This document shows positions 33,964 to 44,200 of a stretch of DNA of 64,000 nt, one piece after another. Under the pieces are notes generated by a model. The model made no database searches. It was given only the letters and a program-made list of their open reading frames with translations, and was not told the origin of the DNA. Position 1 is the first letter of the stretch, and each line of letters begins with the position of its first letter. The position numbers and the translations under genes are program-made. The stretch covers positions 1-64,000 of the forward strand of contig ONQB01000007.1 of NCBI GenBank assembly GCA_900319905.1, written 5' to 3'. The stretch is from an uncultured Prevotella sp. (lineage in GTDB: Bacteria; Bacteroidota; Bacteroidia; Bacteroidales; Bacteroidaceae).

Positions 33964-35766
33964 TTAGAAGGGTGCCTTGTCGGTAAATGTCATGCGCTGT
34001 CCGGTAATGGGGTGGCAGAACGTGAGTTGTTCGGCATGCAGGTAGAGCCGGTCGGCCTTCTCTCCATAGAGGGGATCGCCCTTGATGGGTGCGTTGAGGC
34101 CTTGCTCATGGGCGCAGTGCACGCGCAGCTGATGGGTGCGTCCTGTCAGCGGGTAGAGCCAGAGCCTGTACTCCAACGGTGCTTTGCCCGGTGCCATTGC
34201 CTTCGTTGCTGTCTTTGCCGGTGCCATTTGTGCCACACAGTGGTAGCGCGTCATGGCCGTCCTGCCGTGTGTGAAGTCCACCACCTGCCGTGGCCGGTCG
34301 TCGAGGTCGGGACGCAGGGGCAGGGAGATGGTGCCCTCGCTGCCTGCCGTCAGTGTCGGACGGCAGGGAAATGAGGTGTTGGTTGCAGGCTGTGGCTGCA
34401 CGATGGCTACATAACGTTTGATGATGGTGTGGCGTGCGAACTGCGTCTGCAAACCATGATAAGCCTCCGGAGTCTTGGCGATGACCATCAAGCCGCTGGT
34501 GTCCATGTCGAGGCGATGCACGATGAGCGGTGAGTCGCTATCGGGGAATCGGTGGCGCATGACCGACAGCACGCTCTCGCGTCCGTTCTTGCCCGGCACG
34601 GCCAGCAGTCCCGCAGGTTTGCTCACCACGCAGATGGCATCGTCGTCATAGAGCGTCTTCAGTCGGGCCACCAGTGCCGCGTCGCGCTCTTTATCTTCAA
34701 GTGGGTTGGGGGCAACCTTGATACCTTGCAGCATCCACCGCAGGATGGGGCGGCACTTGCTGTGGCATGCAGGGTAGCAGTGGAGGTGGTGGCGCACTTC
34801 GTTCTTCGGACTCTTGCCCCACCAGAACATAGCCATGCTCACGGGACGGAGTCCATGGGAGAGGGCGTACTGCAACAGCTTCGGCTCGCAGCACTCGCCT
34901 GAACCGGCCGGAGGAAGCACGCCTTCCGCACCGGCGCCACCGGCACCTGCTGTGGCTGTGCTCGTGCCGTCGGCCATGAGGGCCGCACGTGTAATCTCTA
35001 TCAGGTCCTTCTGCTCGCCACGGCCGTTGCACATGACGAAATGATGGAAGAGCCAGCGCTGCAAGTCGTCACTCTTTTGTCGGCGAAGCGCGCGCAGCGC
35101 GGTCAGGTTGTCACTTTTTTGTCGGCGTTCGGCAGCTATGCTGTTCTCCCGCTCGCGCTGTCGCAGCTTCCATTGGTGCAGCCGGGCGTTCTCAAACTGT
35201 CGTCGTCTGATGAACGCCTCGTCGGTCTCGTCCTCGTGCCGTTGCTTGTCGCCCACGGGCTTGGGATCGTCGGGAAAGAAATTGGTGGGAGAAGACTGTG
35301 TGGTGTTGTCCGCTTCTTCGGCAAGTTGGTTTATGGTGGCGTTGAGCCGGCTGATCTCCGCCTCATGCACCTTAAAGTAACCGTCGGCTTGCAGATAGTC
35401 GAACACGGCGGGCACGAAGCCTGGCCAGTCACTGCGTCCGCCGATCTGTCCGCTGTAGGCAGCGAGATACGAGAGCTGTGAGCTGCCGGTAGCATCTGCC
35501 GGAGCCACAACCAGCACGCCAAACATCTTGCCGTTGTCTATCTCCTGCTGGAAGGCATCGGACAGACCGGTGGCTAAAAAACGGGTGGAACGGCCGTAGA
35601 GATAGTCCACCACCTCGTCCATTGCCTTGCGGCTCCATGCGTCGGGTTCGTAATAAAAAGGATTGTTGAGTTGTGCAGGCAGATGGACCGTGCATCCGTC
35701 GAAGGCCAACGGATGCAGCAGCGCCGTGTCGTCGGCGCGATGGTCCTGTGTGCGCTCTCTGCCCAT
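33964..35766 (-). CDS. RluA family pseudouridine synthase with long N-terminal extension
   Basis: 600-aa protein. The C-terminal 215 residues are a typical RluA pseudouridine synthase: VVSKPAGLLAVPGKNG, then the catalytic HRLDMDTSGLMVIAK with Asp near 419, and GRTHQLRVHCAH. It should convert specific uridines in rRNA or tRNA. The first about 370 residues are unusual: a mixed domain, a charged coiled coil (about 150-230 with two RRQKSDNL/RRQKSDDL segments), a Gly/Ala linker (TSTATAGAGGAGAEG) and a Cys/His cluster HCYPACHSKC. Its ATG overlaps the transporter stop as TAATG, indicating translational coupling. The enzyme class is firm; the role of the extension is unknown. Confidence 0.9.
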   Translation of the reverse strand: MGRERTQDHRADDTALLHPLAFDGCTVHLPAQLNNPFYYEPDAWSRKAMDEVVDYLYGRSTRFLATGLSDAFQQEIDNGKMFGVLVVAPADATGSSQLSYLAAYSGQIGGRSDWPGFVPAVFDYLQADGYFKVHEAEISRLNATINQLAEEADNTTQSSPTNFFPDDPKPVGDKQRHEDETDEAFIRRRQFENARLHQWKLRQRERENSIAAERRQKSDNLTALRALRRQKSDDLQRWLFHHFVMCNGRGEQKDLIEITRAALMADGTSTATAGAGGAGAEGVLPPAGSGECCEPKLLQYALSHGLRPVSMAMFWWGKSPKNEVRHHLHCYPACHSKCRPILRWMLQGIKVAPNPLEDKERDAALVARLKTLYDDDAICVVSKPAGLLAVPGKNGRESVLSVMRHRFPDSDSPLIVHRLDMDTSGLMVIAKTPEAYHGLQTQFARHTIIKRYVAIVQPQPATNTSFPCRPTLTAGSEGTISLPLRPDLDDRPRQVVDFTHGRTAMTRYHCVAQMAPAKTATKAMAPGKAPLEYRLWLYPLTGRTHQLRVHCAHEQGLNAPIKGDPLYGEKADRLYLHAEQLTFCHPITGQRMTFTDKAPF

Positions 35767-37427
35767 TACACTAAGAACATAATGAGCATCTGTGCGATGA
35801 CCACTCGGATGAACATGCCGAGCGGGTAGACGGTGGCGTAGCTGATACTGGCCGTGTCGCCAGGCAGCGTGTCGTTGGCGTAGCCCAGTGCCATGGGGTT
35901 GGCCATGCTGCCGCAGAGAATGCCGCAGATGGAGCCGAAGTCGTATTTATGGGTCTTGAGGGCGATGACACCGATGACGACCACCGGGATGAGCGTGATG
36001 AGGAAACCGATGCCCACCCATGCCAGGCCTTCCGGACGGAGAATGGTGGTCAGGAAGTCCTTGCCCGAGTCGAGACCGAGACATCCCAGATAGAGCGCCA
36101 GACCGAGCTTGCGCAGCATCAGCGATGCCGACCGCGTGGTGTAAGAGATGAAGTGCATCCTCGGACCGAGTGCACCCACGATGATACCCATGATGATGGG
36201 ACCGCCCGCAATGCCCAGACGGATGGGCGATTCCATGCCGGGCAGGGAGATGGGGATGCATCCCAGGGCCACACCGAAGAAGATGCCTAAGAAGATGCTG
36301 CCGATGTTGGGCTCCTCCAGCGTCTTCACCGAGTTGCCGAAGAAGTGCTCGGCGTTGTTGAGGTCGTCGTGCTTGCCCACAATGGTCACACGGTCGCCAT
36401 ATTGCAGTCGGAGGTCGTCGCTGGCCAGGAGCTTGATGTCGCCACGCAGCACGCGGCTGACATTGACGCCATAGGTGTCGCGCAGCTTGAGTTGTCCGAG
36501 CCGCTTGCCGTTGAGTCCCGTCCGCGTCACCACGCACACGCGGCTCTCCACGTTGGCGTCGATGGCGTTCCAGTCCACACCCTCGCGGTTCCAGTCCTTC
36601 TCCACCTGCTTGCCAAAGAGCAGCACCATGGATCGCTCGTCTTGTTTGTTGGTCACCACGAGCAGTGAGTCGTTGGCTTGGATGACGGTGTTGGCCAGCG
36701 GTACGATGACCTCTTTGCCGCGCCAGATTCTTGAGATGATGAACTTCAGGTGGGTCATGTTGGCAATCTGCGCGATGGTCTTTCCCGCGATGGCCGGGTT
36801 GATGGCCGTGAACTGTGCGATGTAGGTATGGTCATCGTCGTCGCTGCGTTTGACTTCGAGGTCTTGTGGCTTGACAAACAGCTTGCGGATGATGACCATG
36901 GCGATGATGACGCCCACGACGCCGAGTGGATAGGTGACGGCGGTAGCCAGTGCCACACTGCTGCTTGGCAGTCCAAAATGGCTGAGGGCTTGCGTGGCGG
37001 CACCGAGGGCCGGCGTATTGGTGGTGGCACCGCAGAGCAGACCCACCATATTGGGCACGCTCACGCCCGTGAGCGGCACCAGCAGCAGAGCAAAGACGGT
37101 GCCGAAGACGATGACGGCCAGGCTCCACAGGTTCTGCCCCAGACCCTCATGGCGCAGTGAACCGAAGAAGTTGGGACCTACATGCAGTCCCAGACAGTAG
37201 ACAAACATGGACAGCCCGAAAGTCTCAATATAGTCGAGCGTCGTAGTGTCGATGCTCAGATGCAACTCACCGGCGAGGATGCCAATGAAGAACACCCAGG
37301 CGATGCCCAGCGAGATGCCTTTGATCTTGATGGTGCCGAACGCCAGTCCGATAGCAATGAGGAGCGATACCACCACCACCGTCTGTACGGCTGAGTGAAA
37401 GGTAAAGAGGGTAGAGATATAATCCAT
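35766..37427 (-). CDS. AspT/YidE-type membrane transporter with two TrkA-C domains
   Basis: 553-aa inner-membrane protein of the aspartate:alanine exchanger superfamily (YidE/YbjL-like). An ATG at 37427 (MDYISTLFTFHSAVQ) is preferred over the TTG at 37439. Two hydrophobic duplication halves (about 15-185 and 370-553), each with about five membrane segments, share the phrase type GLLCGATTNTPALGAA and GILCGSMANPMALGYA. Between them lie two RCK_C/TrkA-C domains (about 205-360; SRIWRGKEVIVPLANTVIQANDSLLVV and RLQYGDRVTIVG). The transported substrate is unknown. It starts 8 bp after the pyridoxamine kinase stop and is coupled to the downstream pseudouridine synthase. Confidence 0.9.
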   Translation of the reverse strand: MDYISTLFTFHSAVQTVVVVSLLIAIGLAFGTIKIKGISLGIAWVFFIGILAGELHLSIDTTTLDYIETFGLSMFVYCLGLHVGPNFFGSLRHEGLGQNLWSLAVIVFGTVFALLLVPLTGVSVPNMVGLLCGATTNTPALGAATQALSHFGLPSSSVALATAVTYPLGVVGVIIAMVIIRKLFVKPQDLEVKRSDDDDHTYIAQFTAINPAIAGKTIAQIANMTHLKFIISRIWRGKEVIVPLANTVIQANDSLLVVTNKQDERSMVLLFGKQVEKDWNREGVDWNAIDANVESRVCVVTRTGLNGKRLGQLKLRDTYGVNVSRVLRGDIKLLASDDLRLQYGDRVTIVGKHDDLNNAEHFFGNSVKTLEEPNIGSIFLGIFFGVALGCIPISLPGMESPIRLGIAGGPIIMGIIVGALGPRMHFISYTTRSASLMLRKLGLALYLGCLGLDSGKDFLTTILRPEGLAWVGIGFLITLIPVVVIGVIALKTHKYDFGSICGILCGSMANPMALGYANDTLPGDTASISYATVYPLGMFIRVVIAQMLIMFLV

Positions 37428-37435
37428 GTCGGAAA

Positions 37436-38254
37436 TCAAATAATGTCTAGATAGCGTTCCAGTGGAATGCCTTGATTTTTGTCGGTATTGGCCTTGTTGA
37501 GATCAATGAGCTTGTAGACGGCGTCCATAGCCTTTCGGCAGGCCGTCTTGAGCTTGTCGCCGTTGAGAATGTGACCGATCAGTACGGCCGAGAAGATGTC
37601 GCCGGTGCCTGGAAAGTGAACAGGTATCTCAGTGTAGTCGAGCAGGAAATACTCGCCGTCGGTGTGATTGTAGCCGGCCACGCAGTGCTGTCCGTCGACG
37701 GGGATGGATGTGATGAGCACCGATTTGGCACCAGTGGCATGTAGCTTGTCGAGCAGTGTGAAAGCCTCCTCGCGGGTCACGCCCTGCGGATTGTAGTCGT
37801 GTCCGGTCAGATAGCAGGCTTCTGTGTGGTTGGGGTAGATGAGGTCTGCCACAGCCACCATCTCGCGCATGCTCTGTATGGTAGCCGGCGTGACGCCGTT
37901 GTAAAGCTTGCCCTCGTCGCCCATGATAGGGTCGACGAAGATGGTGGCGCCTTTCTTCTCCTCTTCCAGACAATACTGGGAGATGATGCGGGCCTGTCGC
38001 TCAGAGGCGATGAAGCCGGTGGCGATGGCGTCGAAACGGAAACCTAACTGGCGCCATACGGGAAAGACGCCTTGGATATAGTCGGTGGTGTCGAGAATGT
38101 TGAACTTGCCGTAGTCGAGCGTGTTGGAGACAAGCGCCGTAGGCAGGTTGAATGTGGGGACACCCAGGTATGACAATATGGGCAACATAGCGGCGGTGGC
38201 CACTTTGCCGTAGCCGCATAAGTCGTTGATAAGCAATAAATGGGTCTTGACCAT
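37436..38254 (-). CDS. pdxY: pyridoxamine/pyridoxal kinase
   Basis: 272-aa cytoplasmic ribokinase-fold kinase that phosphorylates vitamin B6 vitamers. Features are the N-terminal INDLCGYGKVATAAMLPILSYLG, which is the family start, FVDPIMGDEGKLYNG in the middle, PNHTEACYLTG, and the anion-hole/catalytic motif FPGTGDIFSAVLIGH near 215-230. The length is normal. It is first of a minus-strand run with the transporter and pseudouridine synthase and has a promoter at 38280-38287. The exact vitamer preference cannot be read. Confidence 0.92.
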   Translation of the reverse strand: MVKTHLLLINDLCGYGKVATAAMLPILSYLGVPTFNLPTALVSNTLDYGKFNILDTTDYIQGVFPVWRQLGFRFDAIATGFIASERQARIISQYCLEEEKKGATIFVDPIMGDEGKLYNGVTPATIQSMREMVAVADLIYPNHTEACYLTGHDYNPQGVTREEAFTLLDKLHATGAKSVLITSIPVDGQHCVAGYNHTDGEYFLLDYTEIPVHFPGTGDIFSAVLIGHILNGDKLKTACRKAMDAVYKLIDLNKANTDKNQGIPLERYLDII

Positions 38255-38279
38255 GATTTCTACGAGGTGATATCGACTG

Positions 38280-38287
38280 CAAAATTA
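38280..38287 (-). promoter_or_regulatory. -7 box (TAATTTTG) of the pdxY operon
   Basis: TAnnTTTG match 25 bp upstream of the ATG at 38254; likely drives pdxY, the transporter and the pseudouridine synthase. Confidence 0.6.
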
Positions 38288-38417
38288 ATAAAAAGAAAAT
38301 AGGTGGGGAAGTGAAAGCTAATAAAAAAGATAAAAGCGGGCGATAATTAGAGGCATGGCATGGTGGTGGACTAAACGTGAAAAAACGTTGAAGGAATTAA
38401 AAGTAAAAGAAAAAGGT

Positions 38418-38444
38418 AACAAACGGCCTGCTTAATCGTTTGTT
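38418..38444. other. small hairpin upstream of mannose-1-phosphate guanylyltransferase
   Basis: AACAAACG (38418-38425) pairs with CGTTTGTT (38437-38444) around an 11-nt loop, about 45 bp before the ATG at 38488. It could be a leader structure or a weak terminator; no T run. Confidence 0.35.
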
Positions 38445-38487
38445 TTATAGAAAGGCATCTTTTGTAAAACTTATTTCGTCTATTGCA

Positions 38488-39576
38488 ATGATACAATCAA
38501 CCAATAACTATTGCCTGATCCTCGCGGGCGGACGCGGGCGCCGCCTATGGCCTTGTAGTCGTGAAGCGGACCCTAAGCAGTTCATTGATTTCTTTGGAAT
38601 GGGGCGTACGCAACTGCAGCAGACCTACGACCGAATGTCAAAATGTATTGATCCCGCCAACATCTTTATCAGCACCAATATAGAGTACCTGGACAGGGTA
38701 GTGAAGCAGTTGCCCGAGGTGGCACGCGACCATATCCTCGCCGAGCCCATCATGCGCAACACTGCGCCCAGCCTTGCCTGGGCCAACCACCGCATCAGCC
38801 ACATCAATCCCAACGCCAATCTCATTGCCGTGCCTTCCGACCAATTGGTCATGAACGAGGAGGCGTTCTGCCGCAATGTCAATGAAGGTCTCGACTTCGT
38901 GAGCAAGCACCAGTGCTTCGTCACCATGGGCGTGAAGCCTACACGGCCCGAACCGGGCTACGGCTACATACAGATGGACGACCACAAGGTGGGCAACATC
39001 TACACCGTGCGCAGCTTCACGGAGAAGCCTGACCGTGAATTCGCACAGTTGTTTATGGACAGCGGTGAGTTTTTGTGGAACACGGGTATGTTCCTTTCCA
39101 ACGTCAACAACGTGCGTCGTGTGTTCTCCACATTCCTGCCGGAGGTGCTGCGCAGCCTCGACAAGCAAAAGCCCAATGCCACACCGCAGGAGGAAGAGGA
39201 CTACATGATGGAGAACTTCCCGACCTATCCCAACGTGTCGGTAGAGACGGGTGTGCTGGAAAAGCTGAAGGGCGTGTGCGTGATGAAGTGCGACTTCGGC
39301 TGGGCCGACCTCGGCACGTGGCACGGCATCTATGAGGCGTTGCCAAAGAATGATGAGGACAACGTGGTGATCAACAGTGACGTGCTTATGGAGAACAGTC
39401 ACCACAACGTCATCAAACTGCCGAGCAACATCATGGGAGTGGTCAGTGGTCTCGACGACTTCATCGTGGCACAACAGGGCAACGTGCTGCTCATCTGTAA
39501 GAAGGAGGACTCCTCAGCGCTCGTCAGAAAATACGTCAATGAGGTACAGCTGAAGAAAGGTGACGACTTCGTCTGA
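38488..39576 (+). CDS. mannose-1-phosphate guanylyltransferase
   Basis: 362-aa nucleotidyltransferase that makes GDP-mannose from GTP and mannose 1-phosphate for glycan or capsule building. The pyrophosphorylase signature LILAGGRGRRLWPCSREADPKQF lies at about residues 10-32. Other family phrases are EPIMRNTAPSLAWA, TEKPDREFAQ and FGWADLGTWHGIYEAL. The ATG at 38488 (MIQSTNNYCLILAGG) was chosen because the upstream open frame (from 38440) is unlike the family. It lacks the C-terminal mannose-6-phosphate isomerase domain of the bifunctional form. No sugar-pathway neighbours are present. Confidence 0.94.
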   Translation: MIQSTNNYCLILAGGRGRRLWPCSREADPKQFIDFFGMGRTQLQQTYDRMSKCIDPANIFISTNIEYLDRVVKQLPEVARDHILAEPIMRNTAPSLAWANHRISHINPNANLIAVPSDQLVMNEEAFCRNVNEGLDFVSKHQCFVTMGVKPTRPEPGYGYIQMDDHKVGNIYTVRSFTEKPDREFAQLFMDSGEFLWNTGMFLSNVNNVRRVFSTFLPEVLRSLDKQKPNATPQEEEDYMMENFPTYPNVSVETGVLEKLKGVCVMKCDFGWADLGTWHGIYEALPKNDEDNVVINSDVLMENSHHNVIKLPSNIMGVVSGLDDFIVAQQGNVLLICKKEDSSALVRKYVNEVQLKKGDDFV

Positions 39577-39676
39577 CCCGCAATGCTTCGTGGGGCTTTG
39601 TCATTATTATATGCTCTCCCTCAGCACCGCTTGCCGTCATGGTCTTCAGGTTCCATATCTCGTAGACGCTTTGCAG

Positions 39677-39770
39677 GGGCCGGTGTTCTGCCGGCCCAAA
39701 AATAAAGATTCAACCTCTAAAAATATGTCGAACATTTTGTGGGCCGGCACAAGGCCGATCCACAAAATGT
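39677..39770. terminator. two hairpins between convergent genes
   Basis: Hairpin 1: GGGCCGG (39677-39683) with CCGGCCC (39691-39697). Hairpin 2: ACATTTTGTGG (39732-39742) with CCACAAAATGT (39760-39770), which encloses a smaller GCCGG/GGCCG-rich loop. They lie between the stops of the guanylyltransferase (39576) and the LRR gene (39781), a position suited to bidirectional termination. T runs are weak. Confidence 0.5.
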
Positions 39771-39780
39771 GGCTTAACTT

Positions 39781-41016
39781 TTATTTTGCAAGGTACTTCT
39801 TACCATGATAGATGTACATGCCTGTCGCAGGCTTGCTGCTTATCTTCATGCCTTGTAGGTTGTAGTACGCATTGTCTTCTTTTGCCTTTGTATTGACAAT
39901 GTTGCTGATGGCAGTGGATGTATGACCGAATACTATAGCAGCTGAATCAAGTTCTACCGTTGAAGGCACCTGCAGATAAGCATGGTTGGCCTCTATGTAT
40001 GATCTCCACTGATCACTGTCGTCAAAGCGCGTGAATACATTGTCATTAAGTACATAGTTTACGTTGTCGCCGTCTGTTGTTTTGAGACCGGTATTGTGCA
40101 GAACACCTTTGAGTAGATTGCCATGTCCCAAAACGGCATTCTGATTCTCGGCCATTTGTACGAAAATGGTATCGGCATCACTCTTGAGGATGACGCCTTC
40201 CCCGGCAGGAATTATTCCGGAAGTGATAGAGGATGTATATACCTGATTACTTCCTACACTATCTACTGTCCATACTGTTAGTTCTGGCGATTTTTCGAAA
40301 GCTATTGCTACTGGTGAACAATATGTGTTGTAATTTGCTGTAGGTGTTCTGAGGCCGTTATCACCCCAAAGATCATATACTGGAATCTCTCCTGTAATAA
40401 AGAGAGGAAAGATATCTGTCACATAATCAGAGTATGTGCTCCATGCCTTTTGGTAAGTCTCATACGTGGAGGGTCTGACGATGATATTCAGATATGCGTT
40501 ATCCAGAAACGCATCGGTGCCAAGTGTTGCAGGTTTGTCGCCCATCACGAATACCTGATTCAGACCGCAGCGCTGAAAGGCTCCGTTGCCCAAGCTCTCC
40601 AATGTGGAAGGCAGTGTGACAACCTGCAGATTTCTGTTCACATCAAAGGCGTAAGAGCCAATACTCTTCAGGCCTTCTGGAAAATTAATACTGCTGAAGC
40701 TCTGATAATAGAAGGCCTTGTCGCCTATCTTCTTTATTGTGGATGGCAGCGTTACCGAGCCAGAGATACGGGCTCCGTCACCGCCCCATAGAGAAAAAGC
40801 ATTATCACCTATCTCTGTCACGGTGTACTCTGCATCCTCATCCTCATCGTACACTGTCTGTGGAATGACTAAAGAACCATTGATGGTCCCGCCTGTCACG
40901 CGTGCGGTTGTACCATTGATGGCTTCATATTTTATATTATCCACTACAAAGTCGGCATACGAACTGACCGATGATAGGAACATTCCTAATAGAAGTAAAG
41001 AAATTTTAGCTTTCAT
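39781..41016 (-). CDS. secreted BspA-like leucine-rich repeat protein
   Basis: 411 aa from the ATG at 41016 (the frame extends to a GTG two codons earlier). Signal peptide MKAKISLLLLGMFLSSVSSYA. Residues about 60-180 contain BspA/TpLRR-type repeats of about 23 residues (VTEIGDNAFSLWGG, IKKIGDKAFYYQSFSSINFPEGLKSIGSYAF, LESLGNGAFQRCG). After this there is a beta-rich domain (about 215-360) and a C-terminal sorting-like tail (AYYNLQGMKI...GMYIYHGKKYLAK). BspA-like proteins mediate binding to host or bacterial surfaces; here that is inference. Only a few repeats are present, fewer than in large BspA proteins. Confidence 0.85.
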   Translation of the reverse strand: MKAKISLLLLGMFLSSVSSYADFVVDNIKYEAINGTTARVTGGTINGSLVIPQTVYDEDEDAEYTVTEIGDNAFSLWGGDGARISGSVTLPSTIKKIGDKAFYYQSFSSINFPEGLKSIGSYAFDVNRNLQVVTLPSTLESLGNGAFQRCGLNQVFVMGDKPATLGTDAFLDNAYLNIIVRPSTYETYQKAWSTYSDYVTDIFPLFITGEIPVYDLWGDNGLRTPTANYNTYCSPVAIAFEKSPELTVWTVDSVGSNQVYTSSITSGIIPAGEGVILKSDADTIFVQMAENQNAVLGHGNLLKGVLHNTGLKTTDGDNVNYVLNDNVFTRFDDSDQWRSYIEANHAYLQVPSTVELDSAAIVFGHTSTAISNIVNTKAKEDNAYYNLQGMKISSKPATGMYIYHGKKYLAK

Positions 41017-41056
41017 TTGCACTTATTCTTAAGTTGTTTGTTAACGATATTGTTGG

Positions 41057-41064
41057 CAAAAGTA
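41057..41064 (-). promoter_or_regulatory. -7 box (TACTTTTG) of the LRR protein gene
   Basis: TAnnTTTG match on the minus strand, 40 bp before the ATG at 41016. Confidence 0.6.
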
Positions 41065-41125
41065 ACAATAAAAAGCCTAAATGCAAAAGAAAATAACAAA
41101 AACGTGAATATAAAGTTATAATTTC

Positions 41126-41156
41126 TTGGTGTTGGCATTAATTATTACTAATTTTG
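41126..41156 (+). promoter_or_regulatory. promoter of the 1457-aa protein gene
   Basis: -7 box TAATTTTG at 41149-41156 with TTGG at 41126-41129 (19-bp spacer) or 41132-41135. It is divergent from the LRR gene promoter. Confidence 0.6.
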
Positions 41157-41215
41157 CAAATGGTCAAATTGGCCAATATTGTTGAAGAGATATTTATATT
41201 CTGTAATAGATTACA

Positions 41216-44200
41216 ATGATAACTAACAAAAACCTGTCATTAACACTTCTGTGTCTTTGTACCACTATGGTCTCTGTAGCACAGAAGCCATTAATCCCCG
41301 GTTCATCTCAACGGGTGAGTAGGGAACAGCTGATGGTGTATTCCACGCAAGGGGGTGAGTCACGCTTTATTACAACCAGGATGCAGGATCACACTGTCAA
41401 TCGTCTCTCTGCACCAAAGCGCAGATCTAAGCCAGTTGGCAAGGCTCCTATGCTGATTAGTGGCGATGGTACAGAGTTATGGGGTGGCATAGTATACGCC
41501 GACTCATGGAATGCCGCCTATTGGGCTGGTAAGGATGTTCCGTTTGGATATTATGCCTTCCCTGCATCATCGCAGAACTTTGCCTTCGAGCCTTTGTACA
41601 CAGACGATAACTATCTGCAGCCAGATGGCGGTGCAGTGCTTTTGGGTGATACGCTTCATTTTGTGCATGACATCTATGGATATGGCACCCACTATGCTCT
41701 GTACGAGTCGTACGACGTGACCACGTGGACCCGGCTTCGTTCAGAATTTTCTTACGACTATGGTATTTCTGCTTTTGACCTGGCTTATGATCCCACTTCA
41801 GGCAAGGTGTACGGAGAGTTCAGCAGCTCCGACAACGCTCAGGCAGGCTTTGGTACTATAGACTATAGCACGCTGACAAAGAGTATCATTACATATATGG
41901 ACACTACATTCGTAGGGCTGGCCTGCAACAGTGAGGGGCAGCTTTACGGTGTAAACGTGGATGGCAACCTGTACACAATAGATAAAGTCAATGGCTCCTA
42001 CAAACTTGTGGGCAGAACAGGACTGAATCCTTCCAATTATCGTCAGAGTGCGACAATAGACTTGAAGACAGACAAGATGTATTTTGCCTGTCAGAATAAA
42101 GACAATACATCCGGTCTGTATGAAATCAACACAACTACCGGTGAGGCAAGTCTGCTTCAGCTTTTCGATGACAATCAGGAAATTTGTGGTTTGGTGATTC
42201 CCTACCGTGGTGTGGAGACATCGTCACCTGCCAAGATCCGTGATTTTGTGGCTAAATTCACGGAAGGTTCTCTCACGGGAACATTCACGTTCACAGCACC
42301 TTCCACCACACAGGGTGGAGCGGCTCTCAGTGGCGACCTTACATATTATATAGTGGCCAATGGTGACACCATTGGTAAGGGGCAGACCACGGCAGGTGCA
42401 GCTGTCGCTACTACGGCAGCTGTTAAGGCTGCAGGCAGCTACCGGCTGGAAGTGCTGACGCGTAATGCCGCAGGATACAGTCAGCCGGCCCGCGCTCAGG
42501 TGGGATGGGCAGGCTACGACACGCCGCATACCGATTCGGTACATCTTGAAATAGACAAGACTTCTCGACAAACCACCCTAAGTTGGCATACTCCTCTGAA
42601 GGGCATTCATGGTGGATACATCAATCCTGATAAACTACGCTTTGATGTCTATCGTCTTCCGGGAAATGTAAAGGTGGCAAGTCAGACAGCAGATTCTGTG
42701 TTCACAGAGACTTTACCCGAGGGAGAGCGTATGCTCTACAGCTATGCGGTGGTTCCATTCAATGATACCTTGATGGGAGATACAGCATACTCTGCTGAAA
42801 AGTCACTTGGCAGCTACTATACTGTACCATACTATGAGCCATTCAACACAGCAGCTACCGTAACAGATCTCTATACGCCATTCGATAATAATCATGATGG
42901 TGTGACATGGACATGGAACGATGGTCGCGCTTCGTTCAGCACTGGATTTAACTATGGTGATGATTACCTTATTTCGCCAAAGATAAAGCTCGTATCTGGT
43001 CGTAAATACGATCTTTCCTTCATAGCCCATGGAGGTTACGGCCATAGATTGCAAGTGAAGTTTGGCGCTGGCGATGATCCAAGCAAGCGCAGCCAGTACC
43101 GAGTTATCATCAAAACGACAGAGCTGCCTAATGATCAGGATACGCTGTTCCATTATAACCTTGAGGTAGAGACCGAGGGTGAGTATCAGATAGCCTTCCA
43201 CGCAACGAGTGATCCACAGAAGATTGGGCTCACCCTTGATAATGTGCGTATTAGTGCTGGTTCATCCAATGCCGCTCCGGATACTGTGAGGAACCTCACT
43301 GTAACTCCTGCTGCTCAGGGTAAACTTCAAGCTACAGTCAGCTTCACTGCTCCAGATAAGAGTATCAGTGGTGAGTCACTTTCTTGTCTTACCAGCGCCA
43401 ATATCTATCGCAACAATCAGTTTATCGGTACTGTGAGTAATGTCGCTCCTGGTAAGGAGGTAACTTTCACAGACAATGCGCCACAGAACGGCTTTAACCA
43501 TTATGCAGTGGCAGCCGTCAATGGCAATGGTGAGGGACTGAAAGACTCAGTTACCGTGTATGTAGGTCAGGATCAGCCTTATAGCGTCCGAAATGTAAAG
43601 TATGTCGACAATCTCGATGGGACGGCGACCCTGACATGGGATGCACCAGATACTACCGGTCGTAATGGAGGATATGTGGATGCCGCAAAGCTCACTTACT
43701 ACATCTATTACAATGATTATACTGATTTGGCTCCTGTCGATACTCTCTCTGAGCGCAGCTATACTACCACACTACGTACCACCGATTTCCAAAGTAACGT
43801 GTACTTTACTGTCGGTGTGGGCAACATTGCAGGTTTGGGTGACAATGTCACTTCAAATGTTCTTGTTGACGGTGCTCCTTATGAGCTGCCTTTCGAGGAG
43901 TCGTTCCCTTCAGGCAATTACAACACACTGTGGTGGGTAGACACTGATCTTGGAACACAAGGCTTCCGCTACGACCAATCATTCTCTGCAGATAATGATA
44001 ATGGATGTATATATTGGTATCCTTCGTCAAATGAGTCCGATGGCGCTATCTTCTCTGGCAAGATCGACATTCGCAATGCTACCCGCCCTACATTGAAGTT
44101 CTACTACTATGAACTGCCGGGCTTCAATGGACAGCTATGGGTTGAGGTAGACCAGAATCTTAAGCACAGTACACGTCTGTGGAATGTAGATATGAAGAAT

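Noticed and set aside
37428..37439. TTG start for the AspT-type transporter
   Set aside because: An ATG four codons later gives a normal N-terminus and avoids overlap with the pyridoxamine kinase stop.
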